From Spirosoma sp. (GTDB taxonomy: Bacteria > Bacteroidota > Bacteroidia > Cytophagales > Spirosomataceae), in assembly GCF_026391055.1 (NCBI RefSeq), contig NZ_JAPLET010000030.1, positions 62,001 to 126,000 on the forward strand: a stretch of DNA of 64,000 nt. Direction: 5' to 3'. Of the stretch, positions 38,862-48,525 are shown in pieces. Positions within the stretch are counted from its first letter, which is position 1. Every line of letters begins with the position of its first letter. A model generated the notes under the pieces. It did no database searches, was not told the origin of the DNA, and saw nothing but the letters and a program-made list of their open reading frames with translations. The position numbers were made by a program, and so were the translations under genes.

Positions 38862-39263
38862 ATGTAAGCCTATAGAGTAAACTTTATTTTATACTATCCG
38901 GTACCACTTATATCCTTTCCGCGACAATACGTGACTTTTATGGTCGGTTGATGTCCTGGTAAGATGAATTTAGCGACCAGTTCCCCCTATTGCCACAGGC
39001 TGGTTCACAAGCCTTGAAACCAACCTTTGAGCTTGCAACAGGATTTACGCTCGCGTAAACTGAACGATTTGCCAGGAAGGAGACGTTGGCAACACCAACC
39101 GATGCCGACAACCATTACCAGAAATTATCCTGTCACTTAGTCTGTTTTTTATACCAGACGCTGAATTAGATTAAAACAAGATTAAATCGAACCTTCGGCG
39201 CTACCAAACAGGAGGATATGCCGGTTGGCGCAAAACCAACCGGACCCAGAAGACTTTCTCTAA
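38862..39263. other. Gene-free spacer beside the T9SS pseudogene
   Basis: No gene was recognised here. The stretch lies where the missing 5' end of the T9SS gene should be, but the translated frames do not resemble it. A 16-base palindrome centred at 39051-39052 (TTTACGC-TC-GCGTAAA) is the only notable feature. Confidence 0.5.
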
Positions 39264-39941
39264 TTACGCGGCTTGTTGCATGATTTGGCGTAGATGGGCA
39301 ACCGACACCTGCGTGAAATCACCGATGGCCAGTTCGGCAGCGCCTAACTCATCAGCCGTGTGGGTGGTTGTTAGCACAATTACTTTCATTCCTGCCTCGT
39401 GAGCGGCCTGAACACCGGCCTGGGAGTCTTCAAAAACGAGGCAGTCTGCCGGTTGGGCCATCACTCGTTCGGCCGCCCGGCGAAATACGGTTGGATCTGG
39501 CTTACCAACCTCAACGTCCTGCTCTGAAATGATTGTGGTAAAGAATTGTTCAATAGGCAAATGATCGAACACGAACCGGACGTTCATCATGGGCGCTGAG
39601 GTAGCCAGAACCATCAAGAATCCGGCTTCACGAACGCTGTTCAGAAATGGGATCAACCCGTCGATAGCCTTGATCTGCGGCCCGTATATATCCTGAAAAA
39701 GGGTTTCCTTTTCCTTCGTGAGTTCCTGAATGCGTTCAGTGTCTGTGTCGGCGCCGAAAAAGTGCTTGATAACATCGGGGTTCATTCGCCCTGATATATA
39801 GTTGATAAAATCAGCATCAGTCAGTTCGATACCGTGTCGCTTGAGAAATTCGGTGTAAGCTTGCTTATGAGCCGGGTTACTGTCAATCAGTGTTCCGTCC
39901 ATATCGAAAATCAATACGGGTGTATTTGGTTTGTTTTCCAT
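39264..39941 (-). CDS. HAD-superfamily phosphatase (beta-phosphoglucomutase-like)
   Basis: This 225-residue soluble enzyme removes or transfers phosphate on a small metabolite. All four HAD motifs are visible: FDMDGT with nucleophile D13 and D15, LATSAP (motif II Ser), GKPDP (motif III Lys), and VFEDSQAG (motif IV acid). The helical cap between motifs I and II makes it a subclass I member like beta-phosphoglucomutase or 2-deoxyglucose-6-phosphatase. The ATG at 39941 was preferred over a TTG extension to 39977, since motif I then sits at the usual distance from the N terminus. It is transcribed alone. Substrate cannot be told. Confidence 0.92.
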   Translation of the reverse strand: MENKPNTPVLIFDMDGTLIDSNPAHKQAYTEFLKRHGIELTDADFINYISGRMNPDVIKHFFGADTDTERIQELTKEKETLFQDIYGPQIKAIDGLIPFLNSVREAGFLMVLATSAPMMNVRFVFDHLPIEQFFTTIISEQDVEVGKPDPTVFRRAAERVMAQPADCLVFEDSQAGVQAAHEAGMKVIVLTTTHTADELGAAELAIGDFTQVSVAHLRQIMQQAA

Positions 39942-40031
39942 TGTCGTGTATCGGGCAGATTGCCCGTCTACACGCAACAGAGGAATTCGGCGTTAGTTAT
40001 AAATAGATAGAGAATGGTCCCCTACCTACGC

Positions 40032-40433
40032 TTATTTCCGGGTGGTCAGGATCACATCGCCGGCTGGATACTCGATCTCCGGGTTATCTTCGGCCGTTAC
40101 AAAAACTTCGTTCGGCTTATCGACCACAGTTGCGGTCAGTTCTCCTTTCAGTGCTTTCCCACGGGGAGCGAGCTGGCCCAGCTTTTTCACGGAGTTACCA
40201 TCCGCTTCCATCCACACCAGATACGTTTCCTTGGCAGGCGAGAGCTTTTTCGACTCTGCCAGATTAGATACATTTACCGTCACTTTGTAATTATTGTTTT
40301 TGTCTTTCTTCACGTTTATCGTTCCGGTAGCGGCCGGGGCAATCGTGGAATTAACAAAATTCATTTTCGGTGTACAGCCAACCAGAACGGCAAAGGCAAA
40401 GAGAGTTATCGCTACAGAGTTGATCGTTTTCAT
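40032..40433 (-). CDS. Small lipoprotein of unknown function
   Basis: This 133-residue protein has a lipoprotein signal peptide ending in LVGC, with C20 as the lipidated residue. The mature part is a short beta-rich domain with a YLVWMEADGNSVKKLGQL segment that recalls the C-terminal domain of RskA-type anti-sigma factors, though no anti-sigma helix is present. The ATG at 40433 was chosen over a GTG at 40454, since the signal peptide then starts properly. It is transcribed toward the HAD gene, with about 90 bases between them. Function not recognised. Confidence 0.75.
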   Translation of the reverse strand: MKTINSVAITLFAFAVLVGCTPKMNFVNSTIAPAATGTINVKKDKNNNYKVTVNVSNLAESKKLSPAKETYLVWMEADGNSVKKLGQLAPRGKALKGELTATVVDKPNEVFVTAEDNPEIEYPAGDVILTTRK

Positions 40434-40666
40434 TCGTTGAAGTTTTTTAGTCACTGAATTAACCCCTGGTTTTGCCCAGATGTTTACGTTCTCCAGCCAG
40501 TTTTACTTCACGACAACGCACATTTACGCTCGTTTGTGAGCAAGTTGGTGCAGGAAGTAGTCGAGTTTAGCCGCAGGCCGTTCCCGAAAAACCAACTGTC
40601 TCCCCCGCTGGCCCACAGGTATTTTTTGTTGACAGAGAGTCCCATCAACCACCGGACTCTCCGCCT

Positions 40667-41716
40667 ATGCGTTCATCCCGACTACAGCAACTGACGCAGT
40701 CCCTGCCGCCGGTTTATTTTTCGTTCATCATGGCAACGGGTATTGTGTCCATCGGAGCGCACGTGGCAGGTCTGGAAACGATCAGTATCCCCTTATTTTG
40801 GTTGAACAAGGCAGTGTATGTTTACCTGATGATTCTTCTGGCCGGGCGATTGCTTTTCTTCTTCCCGGCCCTCCTTACTGAGTTAACATCGCATGACAAA
40901 GGGCCCGGTTTCTTTACAATCGTGGCTGGTTCCGCTGTGCTGGGCGTTCAATATAAACTACTGGAACAGAACAATGAGCGGGCAATGATGCTCTTGGTTT
41001 TTGCGGTGGTAGTTTGGGTGCTGGTCGTGTATACGTTTTTCGTTGGCACGATCGTCGAATCCGAAAAACCGACGTTGGAGAAAGGACTCAACGGCACCTG
41101 GCTGCTACTGGTTGTTTCGACACAGTCGCTGGCGGTGCTGGGTACGCTGCTAACGCCCCACCTCCCCTATTCAGCTGCTGTCGGTTTGCTTAGCACGGTA
41201 TGCGCGTTCTTGCTGGGGTTTCTTTTTTACTTCATTTTCGTCACGCTTATTCTGTACCGGTTACTGTTCATGCCAGAAAAGGCCGAAAACTTTACCCCGC
41301 CTTATTGGATCGACATGGGGGCCGTTGCCATTACAACACTGGCAGGAGCTACCCTGACCGAAACCATCAAAACGACAGTCGGCACCGGACTAGTCGATAT
41401 GCTGCCCTTCATCAAAGGCATCAGTATCCTTGCCTGGGCCACGGCTACCTGGTGGATCCCGTTGATTATCCTGCTCGAAATATGGCAGCATGGGGTCAAA
41501 AGAGTACCGCTTACCTACAGCCCACCTTACTGGAGCCTCGTTTTTCCACTGGGCATGTACACGGTCTGTACCTGGCGATTATCGGAAGCCCTGCGCCTGC
41601 CCTTTTTGCGTCCCGCGGCACACGCCTGTTTATACGTGGCGCTTATTGCCTGGGCCCTCACGTTTTTAGGCCTATGTATACAGACAGCCCGGTCGCTCAG
41701 CCAGCAACCGGGCTAG
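40667..41716 (+). CDS. TDT-family membrane transporter (TehA/SLAC1-like)
   Basis: This 349-residue protein has about ten hydrophobic segments and belongs to the tellurite-resistance/dicarboxylate transporter (TDT) family, whose members export anions such as dicarboxylates, sulfite or chloride. The N-terminal PVYFSFIMATGIVSIGAH segment is the family signature. It is encoded alone and faces the molybdoenzyme operon, converging with it 51 bases away. Substrate cannot be inferred; the neighbouring molybdoenzyme might suggest an oxyanion, but that is weak. Confidence 0.85.
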   Translation: MRSSRLQQLTQSLPPVYFSFIMATGIVSIGAHVAGLETISIPLFWLNKAVYVYLMILLAGRLLFFFPALLTELTSHDKGPGFFTIVAGSAVLGVQYKLLEQNNERAMMLLVFAVVVWVLVVYTFFVGTIVESEKPTLEKGLNGTWLLLVVSTQSLAVLGTLLTPHLPYSAAVGLLSTVCAFLLGFLFYFIFVTLILYRLLFMPEKAENFTPPYWIDMGAVAITTLAGATLTETIKTTVGTGLVDMLPFIKGISILAWATATWWIPLIILLEIWQHGVKRVPLTYSPPYWSLVFPLGMYTVCTWRLSEALRLPFLRPAAHACLYVALIAWALTFLGLCIQTARSLSQQPG

Positions 41717-41767
41717 ACGGCATTTCACCACTTGTTCTGGCTGCTGTTTCTTGTACGAATCGGCACA

Positions 41768-42226
41768 TTACTCAGCCACGATCAGCGTTTGAGGGGCGGC
41801 TTGCTTAATGCGGGTCATCAGCCAGGTTATCTGTCGTTTTGTGGTTTTGTCGAACTCCTCGCAACGGGATTCCAGCTCCTGATGGCGCAGGCCACGGGCC
41901 GCCTGCAACAGCACCACCCAGCATAACTCTACTTCGCTGGCCAACAGGTATAAATCGTGCAGATCGCGCAGCAATGCCAAGCCCCCCGAACGCGGCTCCT
42001 TGAAGAGTGTCTGCGACAATCGGTCCGGCTCATCGTTTTTGGTAGCCGCATACCGGTCAACCAGCGGCTGCAGATCCGTTACGTGCTGCTGCGACCAACC
42101 ACTCAGGGTTTGGCACACCTGGTAAATGTCCGGCTCATCGCCATGATGGTCGGCCACCTGTGCAAACGCATTCGCCAACTGCTGTTCACTGCTCTGAACA
42201 AGACCGATGTAATTTCCTACATGCAT
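41768..42226 (-). CDS. Helical partner protein of the molybdoenzyme, unknown function
   Basis: This 152-residue protein is almost entirely alpha-helical, with His, Glu and Asp along the helices (ADHHGDEPD, ASEVELCW, RHQELESR), in the manner of a ferritin-like four-helix bundle. It has no signal peptide or membrane segment. The start is five bases after the stop of the molybdoenzyme gene, so the two are co-transcribed and probably work together. It could be a maturation chaperone, as TorD/NarJ-type helical proteins are, or a metal or electron-carrying partner. Neither can be shown from the sequence. Confidence 0.7.
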   Translation of the reverse strand: MHVGNYIGLVQSSEQQLANAFAQVADHHGDEPDIYQVCQTLSGWSQQHVTDLQPLVDRYAATKNDEPDRLSQTLFKEPRSGGLALLRDLHDLYLLASEVELCWVVLLQAARGLRHQELESRCEEFDKTTKRQITWLMTRIKQAAPQTLIVAE

Positions 42227-42231
42227 GACGC

Positions 42232-44598
42232 CTACTTGTTTAAAGTGTTGGTACCCGTTTCTGGGAACAGTCCGGCCTGATCGGCAACCAGCTCACGTTC
42301 GTCGGCCGCACTGGCTTTTCGGATGCGAACGGCTGCGTACTTGAAGTGGGGCTGCTTGCTCACAGGGTCCCACTCGGTCAGCGTTAGTTCGTTGGCGGCC
42401 CGGCTTCGTTTGGGGTCATCCCAGTAGCCATAGTGGAATGGAATAAACACCAGTCCCTGCTCAATATCGCCAATGCGGGCGGGTTCGATCACTCGACCCC
42501 GGCGCGACTCCACCTCAATCAGATCACCCTCTGCAATGCCATACCGGTCGGCATCTTCACGGGCAATCTGAACAAACGAATCGGGCGCGGCCTCGTCTAG
42601 CGCTCTGGAGCGGGACGTTTTGGTACGGGTGTGAAAGTGGTACACCAGTCGGCCCGTTGTTAGCCAAAGGGGGTAGTCCTGATCGGGTTCTTCGTGAGGT
42701 GGTTCATAGTCGATGGCCCGTATAAAGGCTTTCCCTTTGGGGTCGTTGGCTTTGTATTCCTCGGGAGTAACGGCTCCGCCGGTCGTCATGTCGAAGCCGT
42801 ATGCCTCACAGTCATCGGCACTGGTGTGAAAAACGCCATCGGTATACAGATGAGATGTACCATCGGGGTGCTCGTCGTTGCAAGGCCACTGAATCCCGCC
42901 CCGACGTAGTTTTTCGTACGACATACCGGTATAATCGCAGGGCCGACCACGCGTGCATTCTTTCCAGGCAGCAAAAGCCCCCTCGGCGGTATCCCACTTG
43001 ATGAGTGGAGCACCATCTTTATCCCGAAAATCCATTCGTCGTGAATAATCCACAAAAATTTCCAGATCAGACTTTGCTTCACCCGGTGGTTCAATAGCCT
43101 TTTGCGTCAGGTGAACAGTACGGTCAACGTTGGTCATACAGCCCGTTTTTTCCCCCCAGATAGCGGCTGGCAAAACTACATCGGCATAGCGGGCGGTTTC
43201 AGTCATAAACGCATCCTGCACCACAATAAACAAGTCTTCTTTCTGCAAAATCCGGCGAATACGGGCCAGTTCGGGCATAGACACCGCCGGATTAGTGGCA
43301 CTGATCCACATAAACTTAATGGAGCCCTGTTCGGCATACCGCCAGATCTGCATGGCGTGCGTTGGGGGCGACCAATGCGGAATCTTGCGGACATCCACGT
43401 TCCAGAGCCGAGCCAACTGATTCATGTGTTCTGGATTACCCGAGTTCCGAAAACCGGGCATATCGCCGTCGGCGCCCGTTTCGCGGGTGTTCTGGGCCGT
43501 TGGCTGTCCGTTCATCTGATAAATGCCGCAGCCCGGCCGACCAATCAGCCCGCGAATCAGGTGGATATTGTTCACCTGAACGGCCGCTGCCGTCGCTTGC
43601 ATAGATTGATACACGCCCTGCAAGGCACTGCTCACCAGCGTTTTTGTTGACCCCAGCAACCGAGCGGCCTCCCGCATCTGATCAGCAGAGACACCGGTCA
43701 GGGCTTCAACCCGTTCCGGTGTCCAGGACGACACCATTTTTTTTAACTCATCGAAACCAATAGTATGGGCGTCGATGTAGGTCTGATCGATTTGTCCGGC
43801 TTCAATGAGCAAATGCAGCAGGCCGTTCAGCACCGGCACGTTGGTACCCACGCGGGGTGCTAAGTGAATATGAGCTTTCTCGGCCGTAAATGTCCTGCGC
43901 GGGTCAATAACGATAAGCTTGGGTGGATTGGGTCCGGCCAGCCGATCCAGAATCCGCATCCAGAGCACGGTATGCTGCGAGGCTATATTATGGCCAACGT
44001 GCAGGATGGTATCAGTCGTATCGAGGTCGATATAGGAACCGGGCTGCCCGTCGGAGCCGAACGACTGCTTGAGGGCAGCCGCTGCCGTGGCCGTACACAA
44101 ACGGGTATTACCATCCATGTGGGGTGTACTCAGGCCCGCCTTCCCAAGTACGGCCAGCGTGTAGTATTCTTCCAGAAACAACTGCCCGGACGTATAAAAG
44201 CCCATTGCCAGACTGGTATGCTGCTGAATAATAGCCTTCGACCGCTCCACAATCAGGCTCATGGCCTCGTCCCAGCTTGCTTCTTCCAACACGCCATTCC
44301 GACGGATAAGCGGTTTCGTTAACCGGTCGGGGCTGTGGTTTGCCTCCCAGCCGTGTAGCCCTTTGGGCCCCAGCCGCCCGTGGTTGATGGGGTCCCGGTC
44401 CAGACCGCGAACGCCCACGATACAACCGTCTTTGACGCCGATTTCCAGGCCGCATCCGTTTGAGCAAAGGACGCAGGCCGACTGAACCCAGTGATCGGGT
44501 TCGGCGGTAGTCCGGCGGTCGACCCGAACGGGCCAGTCGCCAAAATGCGGGGTACGCTCACCCCAGATATCCGTAATGCTGTCGCGGGTCTGTTCCAT
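42232..44598 (-). CDS. Molybdopterin oxidoreductase (nitrate reductase/formate dehydrogenase-like)
   Basis: This 788-residue enzyme belongs to the DMSO-reductase superfamily, close to assimilatory nitrate reductases. The N-terminal iron-sulfur region has C42-x2-C45-x3-C49. The usual fourth cysteine (in LCxKG) is replaced by G77 in GRLGPKG. Residue C168 in NTRLCTATA is the expected molybdenum ligand. The molybdopterin dinucleotide binding domain forms the C-terminal 130 residues (LWLTTGRLVYHFHTRTKT, then FIPFHYGYWDD). There is no twin-arginine signal, so it is cytoplasmic. It is followed by a helical partner gene. Without substrate-specific residues I can identify, nitrate, formate or another substrate all remain possible. 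Confidence 0.88.
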   Translation of the reverse strand: MEQTRDSITDIWGERTPHFGDWPVRVDRRTTAEPDHWVQSACVLCSNGCGLEIGVKDGCIVGVRGLDRDPINHGRLGPKGLHGWEANHSPDRLTKPLIRRNGVLEEASWDEAMSLIVERSKAIIQQHTSLAMGFYTSGQLFLEEYYTLAVLGKAGLSTPHMDGNTRLCTATAAAALKQSFGSDGQPGSYIDLDTTDTILHVGHNIASQHTVLWMRILDRLAGPNPPKLIVIDPRRTFTAEKAHIHLAPRVGTNVPVLNGLLHLLIEAGQIDQTYIDAHTIGFDELKKMVSSWTPERVEALTGVSADQMREAARLLGSTKTLVSSALQGVYQSMQATAAAVQVNNIHLIRGLIGRPGCGIYQMNGQPTAQNTRETGADGDMPGFRNSGNPEHMNQLARLWNVDVRKIPHWSPPTHAMQIWRYAEQGSIKFMWISATNPAVSMPELARIRRILQKEDLFIVVQDAFMTETARYADVVLPAAIWGEKTGCMTNVDRTVHLTQKAIEPPGEAKSDLEIFVDYSRRMDFRDKDGAPLIKWDTAEGAFAAWKECTRGRPCDYTGMSYEKLRRGGIQWPCNDEHPDGTSHLYTDGVFHTSADDCEAYGFDMTTGGAVTPEEYKANDPKGKAFIRAIDYEPPHEEPDQDYPLWLTTGRLVYHFHTRTKTSRSRALDEAAPDSFVQIAREDADRYGIAEGDLIEVESRRGRVIEPARIGDIEQGLVFIPFHYGYWDDPKRSRAANELTLTEWDPVSKQPHFKYAAVRIRKASAADERELVADQAGLFPETGTNTLNK

Positions 44599-44848
44599 AA
44601 ACAGGTTATTGGCAAGTCACTCATGCCCGGTCTGGTGGAGGCTGACGCCGGTCTCGACAAGGCTTTGAGTGTAACCTCAATTGTATCGACAGGTTTGCCG
44701 GTAGCGGACAGGCTGGTAGCTTATTAGGGAACGGTACGGGTAAACACGGAGTGGCCGTTATGCAGGCAACGAATCCGGCAGAAAGCATCTTTCCCCGAAA
44801 AACGATCAATTGTTGGCCTGCTGTCCTGAATGGGCTTAACTTGTGGAC

Positions 44849-46423
44849 ATGAAACACATCATCTTAGGGATTTCGGCCTGGATTTTCACCTTGAGTTGTG
44901 GCTTTTCGCAATCAGCCACGCAACCAGCATCAACGACTTTACCCCGTATTGCCATAGCGGGTCTGGGTATCGAATCCAGTACCTTTTCGCCGGCTAAAAC
45001 TACCGAAGAGGCCTTCCATGCCCGATACGGCCCGGAGGTCTTCAACGCGTACCCGTTCATGATGCCCGTATCGCCCCTGCGTAAGCAGGCGATGTGGCTC
45101 CCTACCATCGTCGGAAAATCATTGCCGGGTGGGGCCGTTACCCGCGAGGCTTATGAGTCGCTGGTCAACAAAACCCTTGATTCGCTCAAAAAATACGGCC
45201 CCTACGATGGCCTGTACTTCGACATCCACGGGGCCATGAGCGTGGTAGGTCTGGACGATCCCGAAGGTGATTTCCTAGCCCGTATCCGGAAAGTTATCGG
45301 CTATAAAACGCTGGTTTCTACCTCTATGGACCTGCACGGCAATGTATCCTGGCGACTGGCGCAGAACTCTGACCTGATCACTTGCTACCGGATGGCCCCG
45401 CACGAAGATGCCATGCAGACCAAAGAGCGGGCCGTTGTTAACCTGCTCGACCGGCTTAAAAGTGGCAAAGGCAAACCAGCTTATAAAGCCTGGATTCCGG
45501 TTCCGATTCTGCTGCCCGGCGAAAAAACGAGCACGCGCATTGAGCCCGGTAAGAGCCTCTACAAACAGGTGGAGCCCCTTGCCGACCACCGGGAGGGCAT
45601 TGTCGATGCTGCTATATGGATTGGCTACGCCTGGGCCGATGAACCGCGTAACCATGCGGTGGTAATGGTTACCGGCGATGACAAAGCCAAAGTGACCGAA
45701 ACCGCCGAGAAGCTCGCCCTCGATTTCTGGAACGTCCGGAATCAGTTCGACTTCGTAGCGCCAACCGGCACACTGGAAAAAAGCCTGTCGGATGCATTTG
45801 CCAGTAAGAAGCACCCCTTTTTCATCAGCGATACAGGCGACAACCCAACGGCCGGTGGCGCGGGCGATGTGACCTGGACACTTACGCAGCTGCTGGCCCG
45901 GCCGGAGTTTAAAAAGGCGGATGGCCCATCGCTGATCTACGCATCCATTCCCGACCCAGAACTGGTCAAAAAAGCCATGGCCGCTGGCGTAGGCGGGCAG
46001 GTCGACGGTGTGGCCGGTGCGCGGGTCGACTCCCGCTTTGCGCCCCCCGTCAGACTCAAAGGCACGGTCGAATCGATTGTAAAAGGCGACAAAGATGCTG
46101 AAGTAGAAGTGGTGGTGAAAGTGGGCAGCGTGCACGTGATCGTCACGCAGAAACGTAAGCCTTATCACAAGGAAATCGACTTCACTCGGCTGGGCCTCAA
46201 ACCCCGTGAAGCCGATATTGTGGTGGTGAAAATCGGCTACCTCGAACCCGAGCTTTACGCCATGCAGCAAGGCTGGATTATGGCGCTCACTCCGGGGGGC
46301 GTCAATCAGGATCTGGCCCGACTACCCTTCAAGCGTATTAAGCGGCCAATTTTCCCCTTCGACAAAGATATGGCCACCCCAAATCTGTCGGCGCAGATGG
46401 TGCCGCTGTCGGGCGAGAAGTAG
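44849..46423 (+). CDS. Secreted M81-family (MlrC/microcystinase C-like) protein
   Basis: This 524-residue protein is of the MlrC family, named after the enzyme that breaks down linearised microcystin and adda-containing peptides. The MlrC N-terminal domain carries FDIHGAMSVVGLDDPEGDFL and STSMDLHGNVS; CYRMAPHED and DTGDNPTAGGAGD follow, supplying the Asp/His metal ligands. An N-terminal hydrophobic stretch (residues about 4-20) looks like a signal peptide, so it is probably periplasmic. The ATG at 44849 was chosen over a GTG six bases upstream. It is transcribed away from the molybdoenzyme. The real substrate in this organism is unknown; most Bacteroidota homologues have nothing to do with toxins. 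Confidence 0.9.
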   Translation: MKHIILGISAWIFTLSCGFSQSATQPASTTLPRIAIAGLGIESSTFSPAKTTEEAFHARYGPEVFNAYPFMMPVSPLRKQAMWLPTIVGKSLPGGAVTREAYESLVNKTLDSLKKYGPYDGLYFDIHGAMSVVGLDDPEGDFLARIRKVIGYKTLVSTSMDLHGNVSWRLAQNSDLITCYRMAPHEDAMQTKERAVVNLLDRLKSGKGKPAYKAWIPVPILLPGEKTSTRIEPGKSLYKQVEPLADHREGIVDAAIWIGYAWADEPRNHAVVMVTGDDKAKVTETAEKLALDFWNVRNQFDFVAPTGTLEKSLSDAFASKKHPFFISDTGDNPTAGGAGDVTWTLTQLLARPEFKKADGPSLIYASIPDPELVKKAMAAGVGGQVDGVAGARVDSRFAPPVRLKGTVESIVKGDKDAEVEVVVKVGSVHVIVTQKRKPYHKEIDFTRLGLKPREADIVVVKIGYLEPELYAMQQGWIMALTPGGVNQDLARLPFKRIKRPIFPFDKDMATPNLSAQMVPLSGEK

Positions 46424-46495
46424 TGTTTTACCACCCCTTAAAACCAATCCCCTCCCAGCGCGTTAAGAAGACAGGTATAGTAAACCCGTTTTCTT

Positions 46496-47131
46496 ATGTC
46501 GATACCTGGAATCAATAGCCTGACGCACGAAATCCCGCCGGAACTGGCCCGGTTTCGCACGAACAAAACGATACCGTCGATCCTCGAACACAGTGTTCTG
46601 ACAGCCCTCTCCTTCTACCCGGAACTGGTCGAAACGTCCATCCAGTTCGTGTTCAAGCAGTCGATAAAATCATCGGTGATGCAGGCACAGCCCGTGTTCA
46701 GCACTATACTGGCCAGCCGAAAATCCAGAGCGTACCGCATCAACATCAGTTCAACATTCAAGCTGACGCACACGGCAATTCCGATTCATCAACTTCCCGA
46801 GGCTATTATGATTGGCTGGATCGGTCATGAGTTGGGACACATTATGGACTATGAGAGCCGCACCAACCTGGATATGGTCAGGTTTGGGTTGGGTTATGTC
46901 TTTTCAGCCGGTTACGTAAAAAAAGTAGAGCGCATTGCCGATGCCCACGCCGTTCGGCACGGATTGGGCAAATACCTCATTGAAACCAAGCGGTTTATTC
47001 TCGACCACGCCGAACTTCCGCAGAGTTACAAAGACAAAATTGCGCGGTTGTATGTATCGCCCGAAGAGATAACGGAGCAGGTGAAACGGCTGGAAGAAGA
47101 GAAGCTCGACTGGCAGCGGAAAGCACTGTGA
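46496..47131 (+). CDS. Putative zinc metalloprotease (HExxH protein)
   Basis: This 211-residue protein has the HExxH motif HELGH at residues 111-115 inside a Gly-Trp-Ile-Gly context, with a second acidic/His cluster (ERIADAHAVRHGL, about residues 146-158) that could supply the third zinc ligand. There is no signal peptide. It lies 72 bases after the M81 gene on the same strand, so they may be co-transcribed. It resembles small M48-like or unassigned proteases but I do not recognise a named family. Its 3' end converges with the decayed GH30 gene. Confidence 0.65.
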   Translation: MSIPGINSLTHEIPPELARFRTNKTIPSILEHSVLTALSFYPELVETSIQFVFKQSIKSSVMQAQPVFSTILASRKSRAYRINISSTFKLTHTAIPIHQLPEAIMIGWIGHELGHIMDYESRTNLDMVRFGLGYVFSAGYVKKVERIADAHAVRHGLGKYLIETKRFILDHAELPQSYKDKIARLYVSPEEITEQVKRLEEEKLDWQRKAL

Positions 47132-47165
47132 TGGCAGAAGTCCAAACCACTAACTTCCCCGTAAT

Positions 47166-47991
47166 TTACGTTATCCAGATGGCGTAAGCGGCTCCGTTCG
47201 ATGAAACGGGGCTTCACCAGATGTTTATCCCGATTTGTTGTATAGGACGTAAACTGACTGAATTTTACCGAAACGCCCGACAAGGACAGCGTTACGACTG
47301 AAACTGTCATGTTAACGGCTACCAGCACCACTTTTTTCGCGGCTTCGTCTTTATAGGCCGAAAGCGTATAGCTACCGGCCTGAGTCACCGGATCGGTGTG
47401 GTTGTCGAGTTACACATCGATTCGCTTCATACCTGGCCGAACGAATCGGGCGTAATTGCCGAATGCCCACAACTGCTTGGAGTCGACCACCAGTCCTGAC
47501 CGACGGGCATTGTTCGGGTCGGTAAACTGTCCGTTTGGGCCATTAATGTCCACCAATCTATCGCTATAGTTGTACGGATTGATGGCCAGCCACCATTGCC
47601 AGGATGCCACATTAGCCACCGTCAGGTCGTTATGGATCACTTTGGTTACGTATAATCCCTAGTCGATGCTCGTATTACGCGGATAGCCGTTGTATTTACC
47701 GCAAATATCACCCAGGATACCAAACTCGGGTTGCCAGAGCGTCAGCAGGCCCACCTGCCGGGCAGCGCCCAGTGCTTTCTGGCGCGTATGAACTAGGTTG
47801 GCATCATCGCAGGTGGTGAAATAATTGTGGTAGGACATGACCGGTGCCACGTTGCCCGCACTTGCTGCCGCCCGGTATCGATTCGTACTGTCTGCGTGGT
47901 TAACGGCAGTTCTTTCCCATTTAGTCGAGCCCTGAGCCGGGCTTCGTCGGTGGTACCGGGAAGCTGTATATTTCCAAAACATCAGAAGCAC
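47166..47991 (-). pseudogene. Decayed GH30-type glycoside hydrolase
   Basis: Fragments of one GH30-like enzyme (beta-1,6-galactanase/xylanase group) are spread over three frames. The first ends in YHNYFTTCDDAN and LWQPEFGILGD, the region of the catalytic nucleophile Glu. An in-frame TAG (47659-47661) interrupts it; the same frame goes on with IHNDLTVANVASWQWWLAI and LWAFGNYARFVRPGMKRIDV. A second in-frame stop, TAA at 47410-47412, precedes the C-terminal beta domain (SYTLSAYKDEAAKKVVLVAVN). A frameshift near 47215 moves the last piece (SPVSSNGAAYAIW) to another frame. The 5' half of the gene is missing. It is clearly nonfunctional. Confidence 0.85.
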
Positions 47992-48028
47992 TAAAACGAA
48001 CTAATGGGTACATTAACCTGGCTGAGGA

Positions 48029-48439
48029 TTAAAGTGAGAAATCACCAGCCGCTTCGGGCTGGTAAATTATGTGGTTGATTCGGACGTCTACAGAACCAAA
48101 TGGGGTAGACAGGCTAGCCACGGTTCCCCGCTGATAGCCCAAGAGGGCGGTAGCTAAGGGAGCGAAAATGGAGATTCGGTTATGTGCACCATTAGCCTCT
48201 TCGGGATATACCAGGCAAATGTCCAGGTGCTTGCCCAGGTCGATGTACTCCAGGCTTACCACCGAATTCATGGTGACCACATCCGCTGGCATTTGGACCG
48301 GGTCAAGCAGGGTTGCTCCTTCCACTCCCCGCAACAGTTTCATGAGCTGCGCAGGGGATATTCGGGCATTGACTTTAGCCTGCTCAATGCGTTTTTTTAA
48401 GCGCTGATAGTCCAGCTTACTAATGATTCGATTCTTCAT
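48029..48439 (-). CDS. GreA/GreB C-terminal domain protein (Rnk-like)
   Basis: This 136-residue protein has a short N-terminal helical part and the GreA/GreB C-terminal (FKBP-like) domain from about residue 50, with MNSVVSLEYIDLGKHLDICLVYPEEA and the ISIFAPLATALLGYQRG ending typical of the family. It lacks the long coiled coil with catalytic acids of true transcript-cleavage factors, so it is more like Rnk, which binds RNA polymerase and affects nucleotide pools. It is transcribed alone on the minus strand. Confidence 0.88.
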   Translation of the reverse strand: MKNRIISKLDYQRLKKRIEQAKVNARISPAQLMKLLRGVEGATLLDPVQMPADVVTMNSVVSLEYIDLGKHLDICLVYPEEANGAHNRISIFAPLATALLGYQRGTVASLSTPFGSVDVRINHIIYQPEAAGDFSL

Positions 48440-48525
48440 AATTCGTTGTTTTTGATGATAAATACGACAAATAAATTCCTAAAGAGATGCTTTGCTCAAC
48501 CCTGAAGCTGCGGAAAAGCAATCCA

